A stretch of DNA of 21,241 nucleotides, taken from the IMG/VR virus record IMGVR_UViG_3300022934_000238, positions 1 through 21,241 of that record, one strand, 5' to 3'. The notes beneath the pieces are model-generated. The model was not told where the DNA came from. It was given only the letters and a program-made list of their open reading frames with translations, and did not search any database. A program made the position numbers and the translations under genes. Source of the DNA: a virus. Below, piece by piece: positions 1 through 7,072 of the stretch (positions within the stretch are counted from its first letter, which is position 1; each line of letters begins with the position of its first letter).

Positions 1-883
1 TGAACAAGCGCCAGGACCCGTCGCTATCCTGCCAGGTAGAGCCGTCGTCGATACACGCTTCGCACGCTTCCCTACAGCCCTCGTCGTACTCGCCAGATGC
101 TGCGCACACGCTAAACAATACACCGCTACATTCTGGGTCAACCAGTCCAGCATCGCTCGAACAATGGGAATATCTCAACAAGCCGTCTCACAGCACATGA
201 AACGCCTCATAGAATGGGGATACATAGAAAAACTCAGACGCGAAGACCAAAGACGTAAATACGGCAAAAAAGGCGCTCTCTGGCGCGTCATATACGACCC
301 TACAATGTCCATGAAAGACGTCGAAGCCTGGGCAAGTAGACAACCACTCACCGAAGATGAAGAACAAGAAGCACTACAAGAAACCATCCAACAAGCAAAC
401 AAAGGCGCTAAAGGACAACAGTCTAAACGCAAAAAACAGCCTGTGGATAACTCGGCCTCACACAAGCCCCAGCTTGTAGAAACAGACAAAGGTAATGACA
501 ACTGCTACAAGCTGCAGCTTGTGCAACCTCACAAGACGGAGCTTGTACTCAACTACTACAAGGAACTAAGTAGTAAAAAGATAGAACAGAATGATTGTAG
601 AAGGCTCTGTTTACAATACGCACATGCCGTCAACGCTCGATGGGGTCAGACCTACAGGCATGACATGCGACAAGAGGCACTGGCAGCTCAGTTGCTCGGC
701 ATGGGCTACACACTCGATAGCTTTGCACGGGACAGCGCCAGCCTACTCGACTACCTGCGCAAGAACAACAAGCAGCCGCCGGCTAGTCTGCAATACTTCA
801 TAGCTAGAAAGCAGAAGCAGAGCCAGGCAAAGACGCCAGAGGACATCGTTAAACAAACCGTGAGCAAGATGAAGATGCCATGA
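1..883 (+). CDS. Winged-helix replication initiator, lambda-O-like (5' partial)
   Basis: The frame is open from base 2 with no stop. The first ATG (164) lies inside the helix-turn-helix, so the true start is upstream of the window; 293 residues are visible. Visible residues 10-40 (PGRAV, then a helix through ALVVLARCCAHAK) and 48-75 (IARTMGISQQAVSQHMKRL, then WGYIEKL) form a winged helix of the kind found at the N terminus of phage replication O/RepA-like proteins and MarR-like regulators. Residues about 95-195 are a charged, Q/K-rich linker. A compact C-terminal part follows (YAHAVNARWGQTYRHDMRQ to the end). The linker coding sequence holds a DnaA box and three palindromic iterons. This is the arrangement of lambda O, where the initiator binds an origin inside its own gene. 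I infer origin recognition plus possible autoregulation. A plain transcription regulator is the alternative. A/C-rich codons such as ATA and AGA set it apart from the genes downstream. Confidence 0.75.
   Translation, partial: EQAPGPVAILPGRAVVDTRFARFPTALVVLARCCAHAKQYTATFWVNQSSIARTMGISQQAVSQHMKRLIEWGYIEKLRREDQRRKYGKKGALWRVIYDPTMSMKDVEAWASRQPLTEDEEQEALQETIQQANKGAKGQQSKRKKQPVDNSASHKPQLVETDKGNDNCYKLQLVQPHKTELVLNYYKELSSKKIEQNDCRRLCLQYAHAVNARWGQTYRHDMRQEALAAQLLGMGYTLDSFARDSASLLDYLRKNNKQPPASLQYFIARKQKQSQAKTPEDIVKQTVSKMKMP
442..450 (-). promoter_or_regulatory. DnaA box, perfect consensus
   Basis: The + strand reads TGTGGATAA, so the - strand is TTATCCACA, the exact E. coli high-affinity DnaA box. It lies 11 bases before the first palindromic iteron, inside the linker-coding part of the first gene. 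A single 9-mer can occur by chance in 21 kb. Its position next to the iterons is what makes it credible as part of a replication origin. Confidence 0.6.
461..478. repeat. Origin-type palindrome, copy 1
   Basis: The sequence is CACAAGCCCCAGCTTGTA. Arms ACAAGC and GCTTGT (462-467 and 472-477) are perfectly complementary around CCCA. It encodes HKPQLV in the first gene. It shares the pattern YACAAG-N6-CTTGTR with copies at 506, 530 and 7075. Interpreted as an iteron bound by the winged-helix protein. Confidence 0.7.
506..523. repeat. Origin-type palindrome, copy 2 (perfect 16-bp core)
   Basis: The sequence is TACAAGCTGCAGCTTGTG. The core 507-522 is a perfect 16-base palindrome. It starts 45 bases after copy 1, in the same reading phase, and encodes YKLQLV. 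Likely a dimer binding site. Confidence 0.72.
530..547. repeat. Origin-type palindrome, copy 3 (degenerate left arm)
   Basis: The sequence is CACAAGACGGAGCTTGTA. The right arm GCTTGT is intact and the left arm differs at one base (ACAAGA). It starts 24 bases after copy 2 in the same reading phase and encodes HKTELV. The repeated K-x-[QE]-L-V peptide is most simply read as a by-product of selection on the DNA. Confidence 0.65.
547..600. other. A+T-rich stretch, candidate DNA-unwinding element
   Basis: A hand count gives 37 of 54 bases A or T (about 69%), well above the surrounding sequence, directly after the third iteron. In lambda-type origins the A+T-rich unwinding element flanks the iterons inside the O gene, and this has the same order. 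It is also coding, and no melting calculation was possible. Confidence 0.4.
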
Positions 884-1072
884 TGTACAATAACCAGACG
901 ACCGACTGCGGTGTGTACGACAATGCCCTGACGGCAGCGGCACGACGCGCTACGGCCGGCCTGGCAACGGACGCAGCAGCAGCGAAAGGGCACCCTTGCC
1001 CCCCCCGGCCCGCTGTATGCGTATGGGGGCACCACAAAAATATTTCCAGCTTTTTCATGAAAGGGAAGCGCG
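884..1072. other. Spacer between replication gene and late genes, with C8 tract and hairpin
   Basis: No convincing gene lies here. It holds a run of eight C (999-1006). TGCCCCC at 997-1003 can pair with GGGGGCA at 1025-1031, giving a 7-bp G/C-rich stem with a 21-base loop. A 10-base palindrome TTTCATGAAA lies at 1053-1062. The hairpin could stop transcription arriving from the first gene, but no U-run follows it, so a rho-independent terminator is not supported. I find no convincing -35/-10 pair. The base-composition flip occurs across this spacer. Confidence 0.4.
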
Positions 1073-1303
1073 ATGACGAAGAGAATGAATGTAGTTCAGG
1101 CGAAGGAGATTGAGGGTCGTGAGAAGCCGTATTGGTTGAAGGTTGGCTCTTTGTTTTTGAAGGACGGCAAGATTAGCGGGATTAAGTTGGATGCTTTGCC
1201 GTTGCCGGATTCTAAGGGGGAGGTTTGGTTGCGTTGTTTTGAGGATGATGGTGGTGAGCGGTCATCTGGTGGTGAGGGTGGCGGCGGGAATCCGTGGTCG
1301 TGA
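1073..1303 (+). CDS. Small conserved hypothetical protein (76 aa)
   Basis: Starts at ATG 1073 after the purine-rich AAGGGAAG at 1061-1068, a fair ribosome-binding site. The core reads KPYWLKVGSLFLKDGKI and then IKLDALPLPDSKGEVWLR, roughly residues 17-60. It resembles a common short protein of phages and plasmids with a 'YW..VG..F...DG...L.LDALP' pattern and no firmly assigned role. The tail is low-complexity Gly/Ser/Glu (from about residue 60). The stop overlaps the next gene's GTG start (GTGA), so the two are probably translationally coupled. Codon use is extremely G/T-rich, as in the next gene. Real gene likely; function unknown. Confidence 0.7.
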   Translation: MTKRMNVVQAKEIEGREKPYWLKVGSLFLKDGKISGIKLDALPLPDSKGEVWLRCFEDDGGERSSGGEGGGGNPWS

Positions 1304-1722
1304 GTGGCAGTCAGAAGATACCTCGTGGTGGTCGTTTTGCGATGGGGGAGGTTCGCAAGCGGCTGAAGGGTTCGGAGATTATTTATGACAACCGGGACGC
1401 ATTAGCTGAGGAGCTTTTGCGTCTTGGTGCTTCGAAGATAACTGATGTTGTGAACATTGAGGGTGGCACGGTTACTTTGAAGGAGCTGGATGAGATACCG
1501 GACCATGCTTTGACGGCGATAAAGAAGATTAAGGTTACGCCGACCAGGAATGGTGACCAGGTTGAGGTTGAGATGATTGACAAGGTTCGTGTGTTGCAGC
1601 TTTTGGCGAAGAGTGCGGGGTTGCTGGATACGGAGAAGCAGGTTGATAAGCCTAGTGTAGTAGCTATTGAGATGGTGATGCCAGATGACGGAAAAGACGA
1701 TACCGGCGGGTCTGAAGCTTGA
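1300..1722 (+). CDS. terS: Terminase small subunit (probable)
   Basis: I chose GTG at 1300, which overlaps the upstream TGA (GTGA); an in-frame GTG at 1294 would add two residues. The product is about 140 residues, the usual size for a small terminase. The best-matching part is the C-terminal half: AIKKIKVTPTRNGDQVEVEM followed by DKVRVLQLLAKSAGLLD. This is the two-strand plus helix pattern ('..V....G..VE....DK..AL..L.K..GL') seen in many phage small terminases upstream of the large subunit. The N-terminal part is basic but I do not see a clear helix-turn-helix. Expected role: a ring that recognises the packaging site and delivers DNA to the large subunit. It overlaps the terminase large gene by 38 bases (1685-1722). 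Confidence 0.7.
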   Translation: MSGSQKIPRGGRFAMGEVRKRLKGSEIIYDNRDALAEELLRLGASKITDVVNIEGGTVTLKELDEIPDHALTAIKKIKVTPTRNGDQVEVEMIDKVRVLQLLAKSAGLLDTEKQVDKPSVVAIEMVMPDDGKDDTGGSEA

Positions 1723-3211
1723 TTTTTCGACGTCGCCTACGGTGGCGCGGTTTTTCAAGAGTGATGCGTTTGTTCGGGGTTTGATGGGCCCTGTTGGCAG
1801 TGGGAAGAGTTATGCGTGTTGTGCGGAGATATTTCGGCGGGCGGTACAGCAGAAGCCTTCTCCGCGTGACGGGATAAAGTACAGCCGTTGGGCGATTGTT
1901 AGGAACACGCATCCGATGTTGCGGACGACGACGTTGAAGACTTGGCTGGAGTTATTGCCTGAGAATGTCTGGGGCCCGGTGAAGTATGCGCCGCCGATTA
2001 CACATCATATCAAGCTGCCGCCGCGTGATGGGGCTGCTGGCATTGATTTAGAGGTAATTTTTCTGGCGTTGGATGACCCCAAGGATACGCGGAAATTGTT
2101 ATCTTTGGAATTATCGGGGGCGTGGGTAAACGAGTGCCGTGAGTTGCCGAAGGCGGTGATTGATGGCCTGACGCATCGTGTGGGCCGTTTCCCGACGAAG
2201 GCTGATGGTGGGCCGTCCTGGCGCGGTGTGATACTCGACAGCAATCCGATGGATGATGACCATTGGTATTATCGGCTAGCTGAGAAGGAAAAGCCGGGCG
2301 GGCGTTTTGCCTGGGAGTTTTTCCGGCAGCCTGGCGGGGTTGTTGAGGTTGATATAGAGGATTTGCCTGCCGACATGCCTGAAGCTCAAGGTTTTACGCA
2401 TCAGGCGGGGCGTTGGTGGCAGACCAACCCGAAGGCTGAGAACCTGAAGAATTTGCCGAATGGTTACTATGACCAGCTCTTGGGCGGCAAGAACCTTGAC
2501 TGGATACGCTGTTACGCTGAAGGCAAGTATACGTTTGTGCAGGAGGGCAAGCCCGTCTGGCCGGAATATAACGATGGCATGATGGCGGCCGACTTAGAGC
2601 CCGACCCTAATGCGCCGCTGCATATCGGCCTCGACTTTGGTTTGACCCCGGCGGCTGTGTTTGCGCAGAAGCTGCCTAACGGCCGCTGGCATGTGTTGCA
2701 TGAGTTGGTGACGTTTGACATGGGGCTAGAGCGGTTCTGTCATCAGCTCAAGAGTGAGTTAGAGGCCCGGTTTCCGCGTATGGAAGTGCTGACATGGGGT
2801 GACCCGGCCGGCACACAGCGCGACCAGATATTCGAGACAACGGCGTTCGACCATTTGAAGACACACGGCATCTTGGCCCGGCCTACCGCTACTAACGAAT
2901 TCCGTACCCGGCGGGAAGCGTTGGCTATACCGATGGGCCGGCTTATCGATGGCAAGCCCGGTTTTATGATTGATAGGAAGTGTGTGCGCCTGCGCAAGAG
3001 CCTGGCCGGCGGGTATCACTTCAAGCGTGTGGCTGTCGGTGCCGGCCATGAGCGGTTCCGCGATACGCCGAATAAGAACGAACATTCGCATGTGGGTGAT
3101 GCGGCCGGCTACTGTCTGCTTGGCTCTGAGCATAAAATTATGACCAAAAGCCCTACCCGCATGTCTCGGCCTACCAATGCCAGGGTTTTAGATTTCGATG
3201 TTTTCGGTTGA
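1685..3211 (+). CDS. terL: Terminase large subunit (packaging ATPase/nuclease)
   Basis: A 508-residue product, normal for the family. N-terminal ATPase: Walker A GPVGSGKS at residues 35-42, and the Walker-B/catalytic segment SGAWVNECREL with Glu150. C-terminal RNase-H-fold nuclease: acidic residues Asp317 (GLDFGLTPA), Asp373 (GDPAGTQRD) and Asp472 (HVGDAAGY). All expected catalytic positions are present, so it should be functional: it cuts concatemeric DNA and pumps it into the prohead through the portal. It starts inside terS, indicating coupled translation. The first third is very G/T-rich and composition relaxes toward the 3' end. Confidence 0.96.
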   Translation: MTEKTIPAGLKLDFSTSPTVARFFKSDAFVRGLMGPVGSGKSYACCAEIFRRAVQQKPSPRDGIKYSRWAIVRNTHPMLRTTTLKTWLELLPENVWGPVKYAPPITHHIKLPPRDGAAGIDLEVIFLALDDPKDTRKLLSLELSGAWVNECRELPKAVIDGLTHRVGRFPTKADGGPSWRGVILDSNPMDDDHWYYRLAEKEKPGGRFAWEFFRQPGGVVEVDIEDLPADMPEAQGFTHQAGRWWQTNPKAENLKNLPNGYYDQLLGGKNLDWIRCYAEGKYTFVQEGKPVWPEYNDGMMAADLEPDPNAPLHIGLDFGLTPAAVFAQKLPNGRWHVLHELVTFDMGLERFCHQLKSELEARFPRMEVLTWGDPAGTQRDQIFETTAFDHLKTHGILARPTATNEFRTRREALAIPMGRLIDGKPGFMIDRKCVRLRKSLAGGYHFKRVAVGAGHERFRDTPNKNEHSHVGDAAGYCLLGSEHKIMTKSPTRMSRPTNARVLDFDVFG

Positions 3212-3689
3212 GACGCTGAACCGTGTCATGCGGATGGATTACCCGCGTAACAAGATTGTCCCGTGGCAGCCGCCGCACCTGTATGTCTGTGAGCTGAATG
3301 AGTTCGACCGGGCTAACCTGGAGCTGTTTGAAGGCTACAAGGACTATCTGCAAGCCTATGCCCAAACCGGCAGTGCCTATACGGCAGTTTGTGATGGCAC
3401 CATCTACGCCATGTTCGGCATCTGGCAGCTTTGGCCCGGCGTTTCCGAGGCATGGCTGATTCCCAGCAATAAAATTGACCGTAAAACCGTTGCCATGCAC
3501 CGAGGCTCCCTAGCGTTTTTTGAGTATGCGGCCGAGCAAACCAATACGAAACGGCTACAATTCACGGTTCATACACGCAATGAACGCGCTGACAGGTGGG
3601 CGCAACGCTGTCATTTTAAACGGGAAGGGTTATTACAGCGTTATGGCCCTGACGGTTCAGACTACTGGATGTATGCGAGGATGTTCTGA
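3198..3689 (+). CDS. T7 gp13-like / GNAT-fold phage protein
   Basis: A 163-residue protein that starts inside the terL end (14-base overlap). The pattern, with a central YTAVCDGTIYAMFGIWQL strand region, SEAWLIPSNKIDR, and a late LQFTVHTRNERADRWAQR plus HFKREGLL segment, matches the GNAT-like proteins that podoviruses carry near their packaging and head genes. T7 gp13 (internal virion protein A) belongs to this group. The classical acetyl-CoA loop (R/Q-x-x-G-x-G/A) is not evident, so acetyltransferase activity should not be assumed; an assembly role is more likely. The start is slightly uncertain: AGGG at 3183-3186 is 11 bases away, and an in-frame ATG at 3228 is possible. Confidence 0.7.
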   Translation: MFSVETLNRVMRMDYPRNKIVPWQPPHLYVCELNEFDRANLELFEGYKDYLQAYAQTGSAYTAVCDGTIYAMFGIWQLWPGVSEAWLIPSNKIDRKTVAMHRGSLAFFEYAAEQTNTKRLQFTVHTRNERADRWAQRCHFKREGLLQRYGPDGSDYWMYARMF

Positions 3690-3964
3690 TGGGTGGAATT
3701 TTTTCCCGACCGAAGCCCCCACCGCCGCCCCCTTCCCGCCTTGAGGAAAGCATCGTGCGCCAAGAAAAGCGCGAGGCTCAAAAAGAGGTTGATGTAACCC
3801 GCAAGGTTGCTGCCAGGTCGAAAGCTAGGCGGCAGGCAACTGGTCGTTTTGGTGGCCGGCGTAACTTGATGGCCCCTGGTGTAGTCAATGTGACCGGCCG
3901 GGATACGGCGTCAACGGCTGGTTTGCAGAGTACACTTGGCGCTGGCCGTAACCCGCGTGGCTAA
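3689..3964 (+). CDS. Small proline-rich, basic phage protein
   Basis: 91 residues. The ATG overlaps the upstream stop by one base (TGATG), with GCGAGG at 3675-3680 as ribosome-binding site 8 bases away. It begins MGGIFSRPK followed by six prolines, then a charged helical segment (about residues 17-50, E/K/R-rich) and a Gly/Arg/Thr-rich tail with LMAPGVV and TLGAGRNPRG. Short proteins with a 'MGG.F..PK.PPPP' start and a 'G...L.....G.ST.LG' end are common beside portal and head genes of tailed phages. They are usually annotated as hypothetical or minor virion proteins. I cannot assign a mechanism. Confidence 0.75.
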   Translation: MGGIFSRPKPPPPPPSRLEESIVRQEKREAQKEVDVTRKVAARSKARRQATGRFGGRRNLMAPGVVNVTGRDTASTAGLQSTLGAGRNPRG

Positions 3965-4003
3965 TGCGCCAGTTCAGACGAAACCCGAAACACCGGGAGG
4001 TTG

Positions 4004-4132
4004 ATGATGTACGGAGCCAAAGGAGCCAAACGTCCGATGTCCAAGAAGATGGACAGCAAGACGACGGCGCTTCGCAAGAAGATGGGCAAGAAGTACAGCA
4101 GCAAGAAGGCGACTAAGTCGTATGGTAGCTAA
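4004..4132 (+). CDS. 42-residue lysine-rich peptide
   Basis: A short open frame with a strong ribosome-binding site (GGGAGG, 3995-4000) just ahead of two adjacent ATGs (4004 and 4007). The product has 12 Lys and 2 Arg in 42 residues and a single Asp. It opens MMYGAKGAKRPMSKK and ends KKATKSYGS. The GAKGAK start comes from a 9-base tandem repeat GGAGCCAAA (4013-4030). It overlaps the next gene by 11 bases. Such composition suggests a nucleic-acid-binding or DNA-condensing minor head protein, but that is inference from charge only. It fills an otherwise empty gap in a tightly packed operon, which supports it being real. Confidence 0.7.
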   Translation: MMYGAKGAKRPMSKKMDSKTTALRKKMGKKYSSKKATKSYGS

Positions 4133-4394
4133 ACGCCACCAGAACCCTAGCGGTGGCCTGAATGAAGCCGGGCGCAAGCATTTCAAGCGCACGGAAGGTT
4201 CTAACCTCAAGCGCCCGTTATCATCCGGTACTTCGCCGCGAAGAGTTTCATTTGCCGCCAGATTTGCCGGGATGAAGGGCCCAATGAAAGATGGCCAGGG
4301 CCGGCCCACCCGTAAGGCTCTGGCTCTGAAAGCCTGGGGCTTTGGCTCGGTAGAAGCCGCCCGAAATTTTGCTAACCGACACAAGCAGGCATAA
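4122..4394 (+). CDS. Conserved small basic phage protein (DUF6321-like)
   Basis: 90 residues, basic. The signature is in order: SGGLNEAGRKHF (about residues 10-21), SPRRVSFAARFAGMKGPMKD (about 38-57) and GRPTRKALALKAWGF (about 60-74). The combination 'GGLN..GR...', 'R.SF..RFAGM.GPM.D..G.PTR...AL..W' is one I recall from a conserved short family widespread in marine phages (I believe DUF6321). Its molecular role is unknown; it usually sits among head genes. It starts inside the 42-residue gene and its stop abuts the portal ATG, so all are probably one operon. Confidence 0.75.
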   Translation: MVAKRHQNPSGGLNEAGRKHFKRTEGSNLKRPLSSGTSPRRVSFAARFAGMKGPMKDGQGRPTRKALALKAWGFGSVEAARNFANRHKQA

Positions 4395-5942
4395 ATGGCT
4401 GAGCTGTCCACCCAAGAGCTGAAAAAGCGATACAAGAAGGCCCAAACACACAAGGAAATGTGGCGGTCTATCTACGAGGAAGCGTATGAATATGCGCTGC
4501 CTATGCGGAACCTTTACGACGGCTATTACGAGGGCAACGCGCCCGGCCAAAACAAGATGAAGCGTGTGTTTGACAGCACCGCTATCCACAGCACAGCCCG
4601 GTTCGCTAATCGCATCCAATCGTCACTGTTCCCTCCGCAGCGGCCTTGGTGCCGGTTGCAGCCGGGCAACGAAATCCCTGAGCCGCGCAAGGTTGAGGCG
4701 CAGCAAGCTCTCGATTTCTATTCTGAGCGCATGTTCGGGATTATGGCGCAGTCGGGCTTCGACCTGGCTATGGGCGAGTTTCTGCTAGACCTAGCGGTCG
4801 GCACCGCTGTCATGCTCATTCAGCCTGGCGATGAAGTCACGCCTATCCGCTACACGGCCATCCCCAGCTATCATGTGACTTTCGAGGAAGGGCCAAACGG
4901 CACGGTTGATACGGTCTACCGCAAGTTTCGCCGCCCCTTCAGGCTCATCCAGAGGGAATGGCCTGATGCCGAGATACCGCCCGAAATGGAGCGCAAGTAT
5001 CAGGAAGACCGCAACGAAACGGTCGAGCTTCTAGAGGCAACCTATACTGAGCAAGGCCAAATCTACTATTGCCTGATGGCAATGGAAGAGGATGTGAAGA
5101 TTGTACACCGCGACCTGAAGTCGTTCCCGTTTGTCATCAGCCGCTACATGAAGGCGTCAAACGAGCGGTATGGCCGTGGCCCCGTGTTGTATGCCCTGCC
5201 CGATATCAAAACCCTGAACAAAGTCGTCGAGCTAACCCTGAAAAACGCCAGCATTTCCATTGGCGGCGTGTTCACAGCGGTTGATGACGGCGTCCTAAAT
5301 CCCCAGACCATCAGCATCGTTCCCGGCGCGGTGATAGGCGTTTCCTCCAACGGCGGCCCCCGTGGGCCATCTCTCGCCCCGCTTCCTCGGTCTGGGGATG
5401 CTAACCTCTCGCAGATTGTCGCTAACGACCTGCGCGTGAACATCAAGAAAACCTTGCTGGATGAGAGCTTGAGTCCCGACAATATGTCGGCGCGTTCGGC
5501 CACCGAAATCCAGGCAAAGCTGTCTGACCTGTCACAGAACCTAGGAAGTGCTTTCGGCAGGCTCATCAGCGAAACGATGTTCCCGATTGTGCGCCGGACG
5601 CTAGAGCTGATGGACGAGATGGGCATGATTGACCTGCCGCTAAAGGTGAACGGCCTTGAGGTGCAGGTCGTGCCGGTCAGCCCACTGGCGATGGCAAACA
5701 ACGCCGAGAAGCTAAACGAAGTTATGACTTTCATGCAGATTGCCCAGCAGCTTGGCCCGGTCGGCCAGACGTTGGTCAAAATGGAAGCTGTCGGAGACTA
5801 TCTTGCTGACCAGCTCGGCATCCCCGCCAGCCTTAGAACCACGCAACAAGAGCGCCAGATAATGCAGCAGCAGATGATGGAAGCTGCGCAGATGGCCGCA
5901 CAGCAACAAGGGCTTGTGCCCGCGCAGGAAGCCGCTGAATGA
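4395..5942 (+). CDS. Portal protein (T7-like head-tail connector)
   Basis: 515 residues, close to T7 gp8 (536). The N-terminal RYKKAQTHKEMWRSIYEEAYEYALP helix and FDSTAIHSTARFANRIQSSLFPPQRPW (about residues 59-85) are hallmarks of podovirus connectors. The stem/wing region runs through RYMKASNERYGRGP and LPDIKTLNKVVELTLKNA. A Met/Gln-rich C-terminal tail (about 483-515) is probably the barrel or crown. It forms the dodecameric ring at one capsid vertex through which the terminase pumps DNA and to which the tail binds. The start directly follows the upstream TAA and only a weak AGG precedes it, so translation is probably coupled. Confidence 0.93.
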   Translation: MAELSTQELKKRYKKAQTHKEMWRSIYEEAYEYALPMRNLYDGYYEGNAPGQNKMKRVFDSTAIHSTARFANRIQSSLFPPQRPWCRLQPGNEIPEPRKVEAQQALDFYSERMFGIMAQSGFDLAMGEFLLDLAVGTAVMLIQPGDEVTPIRYTAIPSYHVTFEEGPNGTVDTVYRKFRRPFRLIQREWPDAEIPPEMERKYQEDRNETVELLEATYTEQGQIYYCLMAMEEDVKIVHRDLKSFPFVISRYMKASNERYGRGPVLYALPDIKTLNKVVELTLKNASISIGGVFTAVDDGVLNPQTISIVPGAVIGVSSNGGPRGPSLAPLPRSGDANLSQIVANDLRVNIKKTLLDESLSPDNMSARSATEIQAKLSDLSQNLGSAFGRLISETMFPIVRRTLELMDEMGMIDLPLKVNGLEVQVVPVSPLAMANNAEKLNEVMTFMQIAQQLGPVGQTLVKMEAVGDYLADQLGIPASLRTTQQERQIMQQQMMEAAQMAAQQQGLVPAQEAAE

Positions 5943-6229
5943 ACCAGTCAGAGAAAATCCGGTCTATTAATTCTATCGGGTGGGACGGCGTCGAGGCCGA
6001 TGGTGAGCCCATCCATATCCAGAATGTAGACCTGCAACGCGACCTAGATATCCAGTTCAAACGCTGCTTTGAGACTGAGTCCGGCAAGAAAGTGCTGGAG
6101 CATCTACGGTCAATTACGGTTGGTCAGCCCGCCTGGGTGCCCGGTGCTGACCCCTCTTTTGGTTATGCCCGTGAAGGGCAGAACAGTATTTTCAGGGAAA
6201 TCGAACAAAGGATGATGAGAGCAAAATGA
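5939..6229 (+). CDS. Bbp19-like small structural-module protein
   Basis: 96 residues, ATGA overlap with the portal gene. The central motif FKRCFETESGKKVLEHLRSI, with PGADPSFGYAREGQNSIFREI after it (about residues 40-92), matches the short family named for Bordetella phage BPP-1 Bbp19 ('F.T..G..VL..L......V.G.DP....REGQ....R.I'). Members sit between portal and scaffold genes. The exact function is not established; head assembly is likely from position. Its stop overlaps the scaffold start (ATGA), giving a chain of three coupled genes. Confidence 0.75.
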   Translation: MNQSEKIRSINSIGWDGVEADGEPIHIQNVDLQRDLDIQFKRCFETESGKKVLEHLRSITVGQPAWVPGADPSFGYAREGQNSIFREIEQRMMRAK

Positions 6230-7044
6230 GCCAAGATGATAACCAGCAAGCCCAGGAACAACCGGCAGAAGCGTCGGCTCCTGACGGATTGATGGCCGCC
6301 GCCGCTCTAGCTGAAGATGAGGCAACGACTGATGAAGGCCAAGAAATCCCTCACCTCGCGGAAGACGCCCAGCCGGCTGAGGGGGAGGATGAGGACATCC
6401 TCTATGAAAGGCCGGAATGGTTCCCGTCTAAGTTCTGGGACGAAAAAGAAGGGCCAGACTTAGAGAAAATAGTTAAGTCCTACGAAAGCATGGAAAAGGC
6501 TTTTTCGCAGGGCAAGCACAAAGCGCCGGAAGAATACGACACCGCTGTTCTGACAGAGGCTGGGTACAACATGGAAGACCCGGTAGTCAGCGCATATGTA
6601 GACTGGGCGCAGAAATATGGCGTGAACCAGGCTGCATTTGATGAGCTAGCGGGCTCGATAACCAATCTTGCTTTAGAGAACGGCGCTGCCTTGGAAGCCG
6701 ACACAGAGGCTGAGCGGCAAGCACTTGGGCCAAACGCGGACGCTATCATCAAGTCTAATATAGACTGGGCTGACGGCCTGACCCGCAAAGGCATCATTTC
6801 TGAAGAAGAGCGGGCAGAGTTGAACATCTGGGGCGGCACAGCTATCGGGCAGCGTCTGATGCAGAAAGTACGGTCTATGACTGGCGATATGTCTCAGATA
6901 CCGATTGCGGATGTGGCTGAAGCCGGGATGTCAGAGGATGACTTCCGCGCTTCCATGCAAAGCAAGATGGCTGACCCGCGTTATGGCAATGATATGAACT
7001 ACACGCGGCAAATCGAGCAAGAGTTCCAGAGGCGCTACGGATGA
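6226..7044 (+). CDS. Capsid scaffolding (assembly) protein
   Basis: 272 residues. The acidic, disordered N-terminal 60 residues are followed by the scaffold signature RPEWFPSKFWDEKEG then IVKSYESMEKAFSQG (about residues 62-96) and a helical body. The C terminus ends DPRYGNDMNYTRQIEQEF, a typical shell-binding helix. It should line the inside of the prohead, direct capsid protein assembly and leave before or during packaging. It lies directly before the major capsid gene, as in T7 (gp9 then gp10). After its stop the coding chain breaks for 197 bases. Confidence 0.88.
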   Translation: MSQDDNQQAQEQPAEASAPDGLMAAAALAEDEATTDEGQEIPHLAEDAQPAEGEDEDILYERPEWFPSKFWDEKEGPDLEKIVKSYESMEKAFSQGKHKAPEEYDTAVLTEAGYNMEDPVVSAYVDWAQKYGVNQAAFDELAGSITNLALENGAALEADTEAERQALGPNADAIIKSNIDWADGLTRKGIISEEERAELNIWGGTAIGQRLMQKVRSMTGDMSQIPIADVAEAGMSEDDFRASMQSKMADPRYGNDMNYTRQIEQEFQRRYG

Positions 7045-7072
7045 CCAAATACCAGATGTAGCGGGTGGTATG

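Noticed and set aside
880-1113. 77-codon + frame starting with an ATGA overlap after the first gene
   Set aside because: No ribosome-binding site, low-complexity Ala/Pro/Cys product, runs across the C8 tract and 41 bases into the well-supported 1073 gene in another frame. Cannot be fully excluded.
5144-5779. 211-codon frame on the - strand
   Set aside because: Antisense of the portal gene. Composition is typical of a shadow frame and there are no neighbouring - strand genes.
5906-5917. ACAAGGGCTTGT, resembling the origin palindrome
   Set aside because: Arms are separated by 2 rather than 6 bases, so the geometry differs. It is inside the Gln-rich portal tail (coding QQGLVP) and is probably chance.
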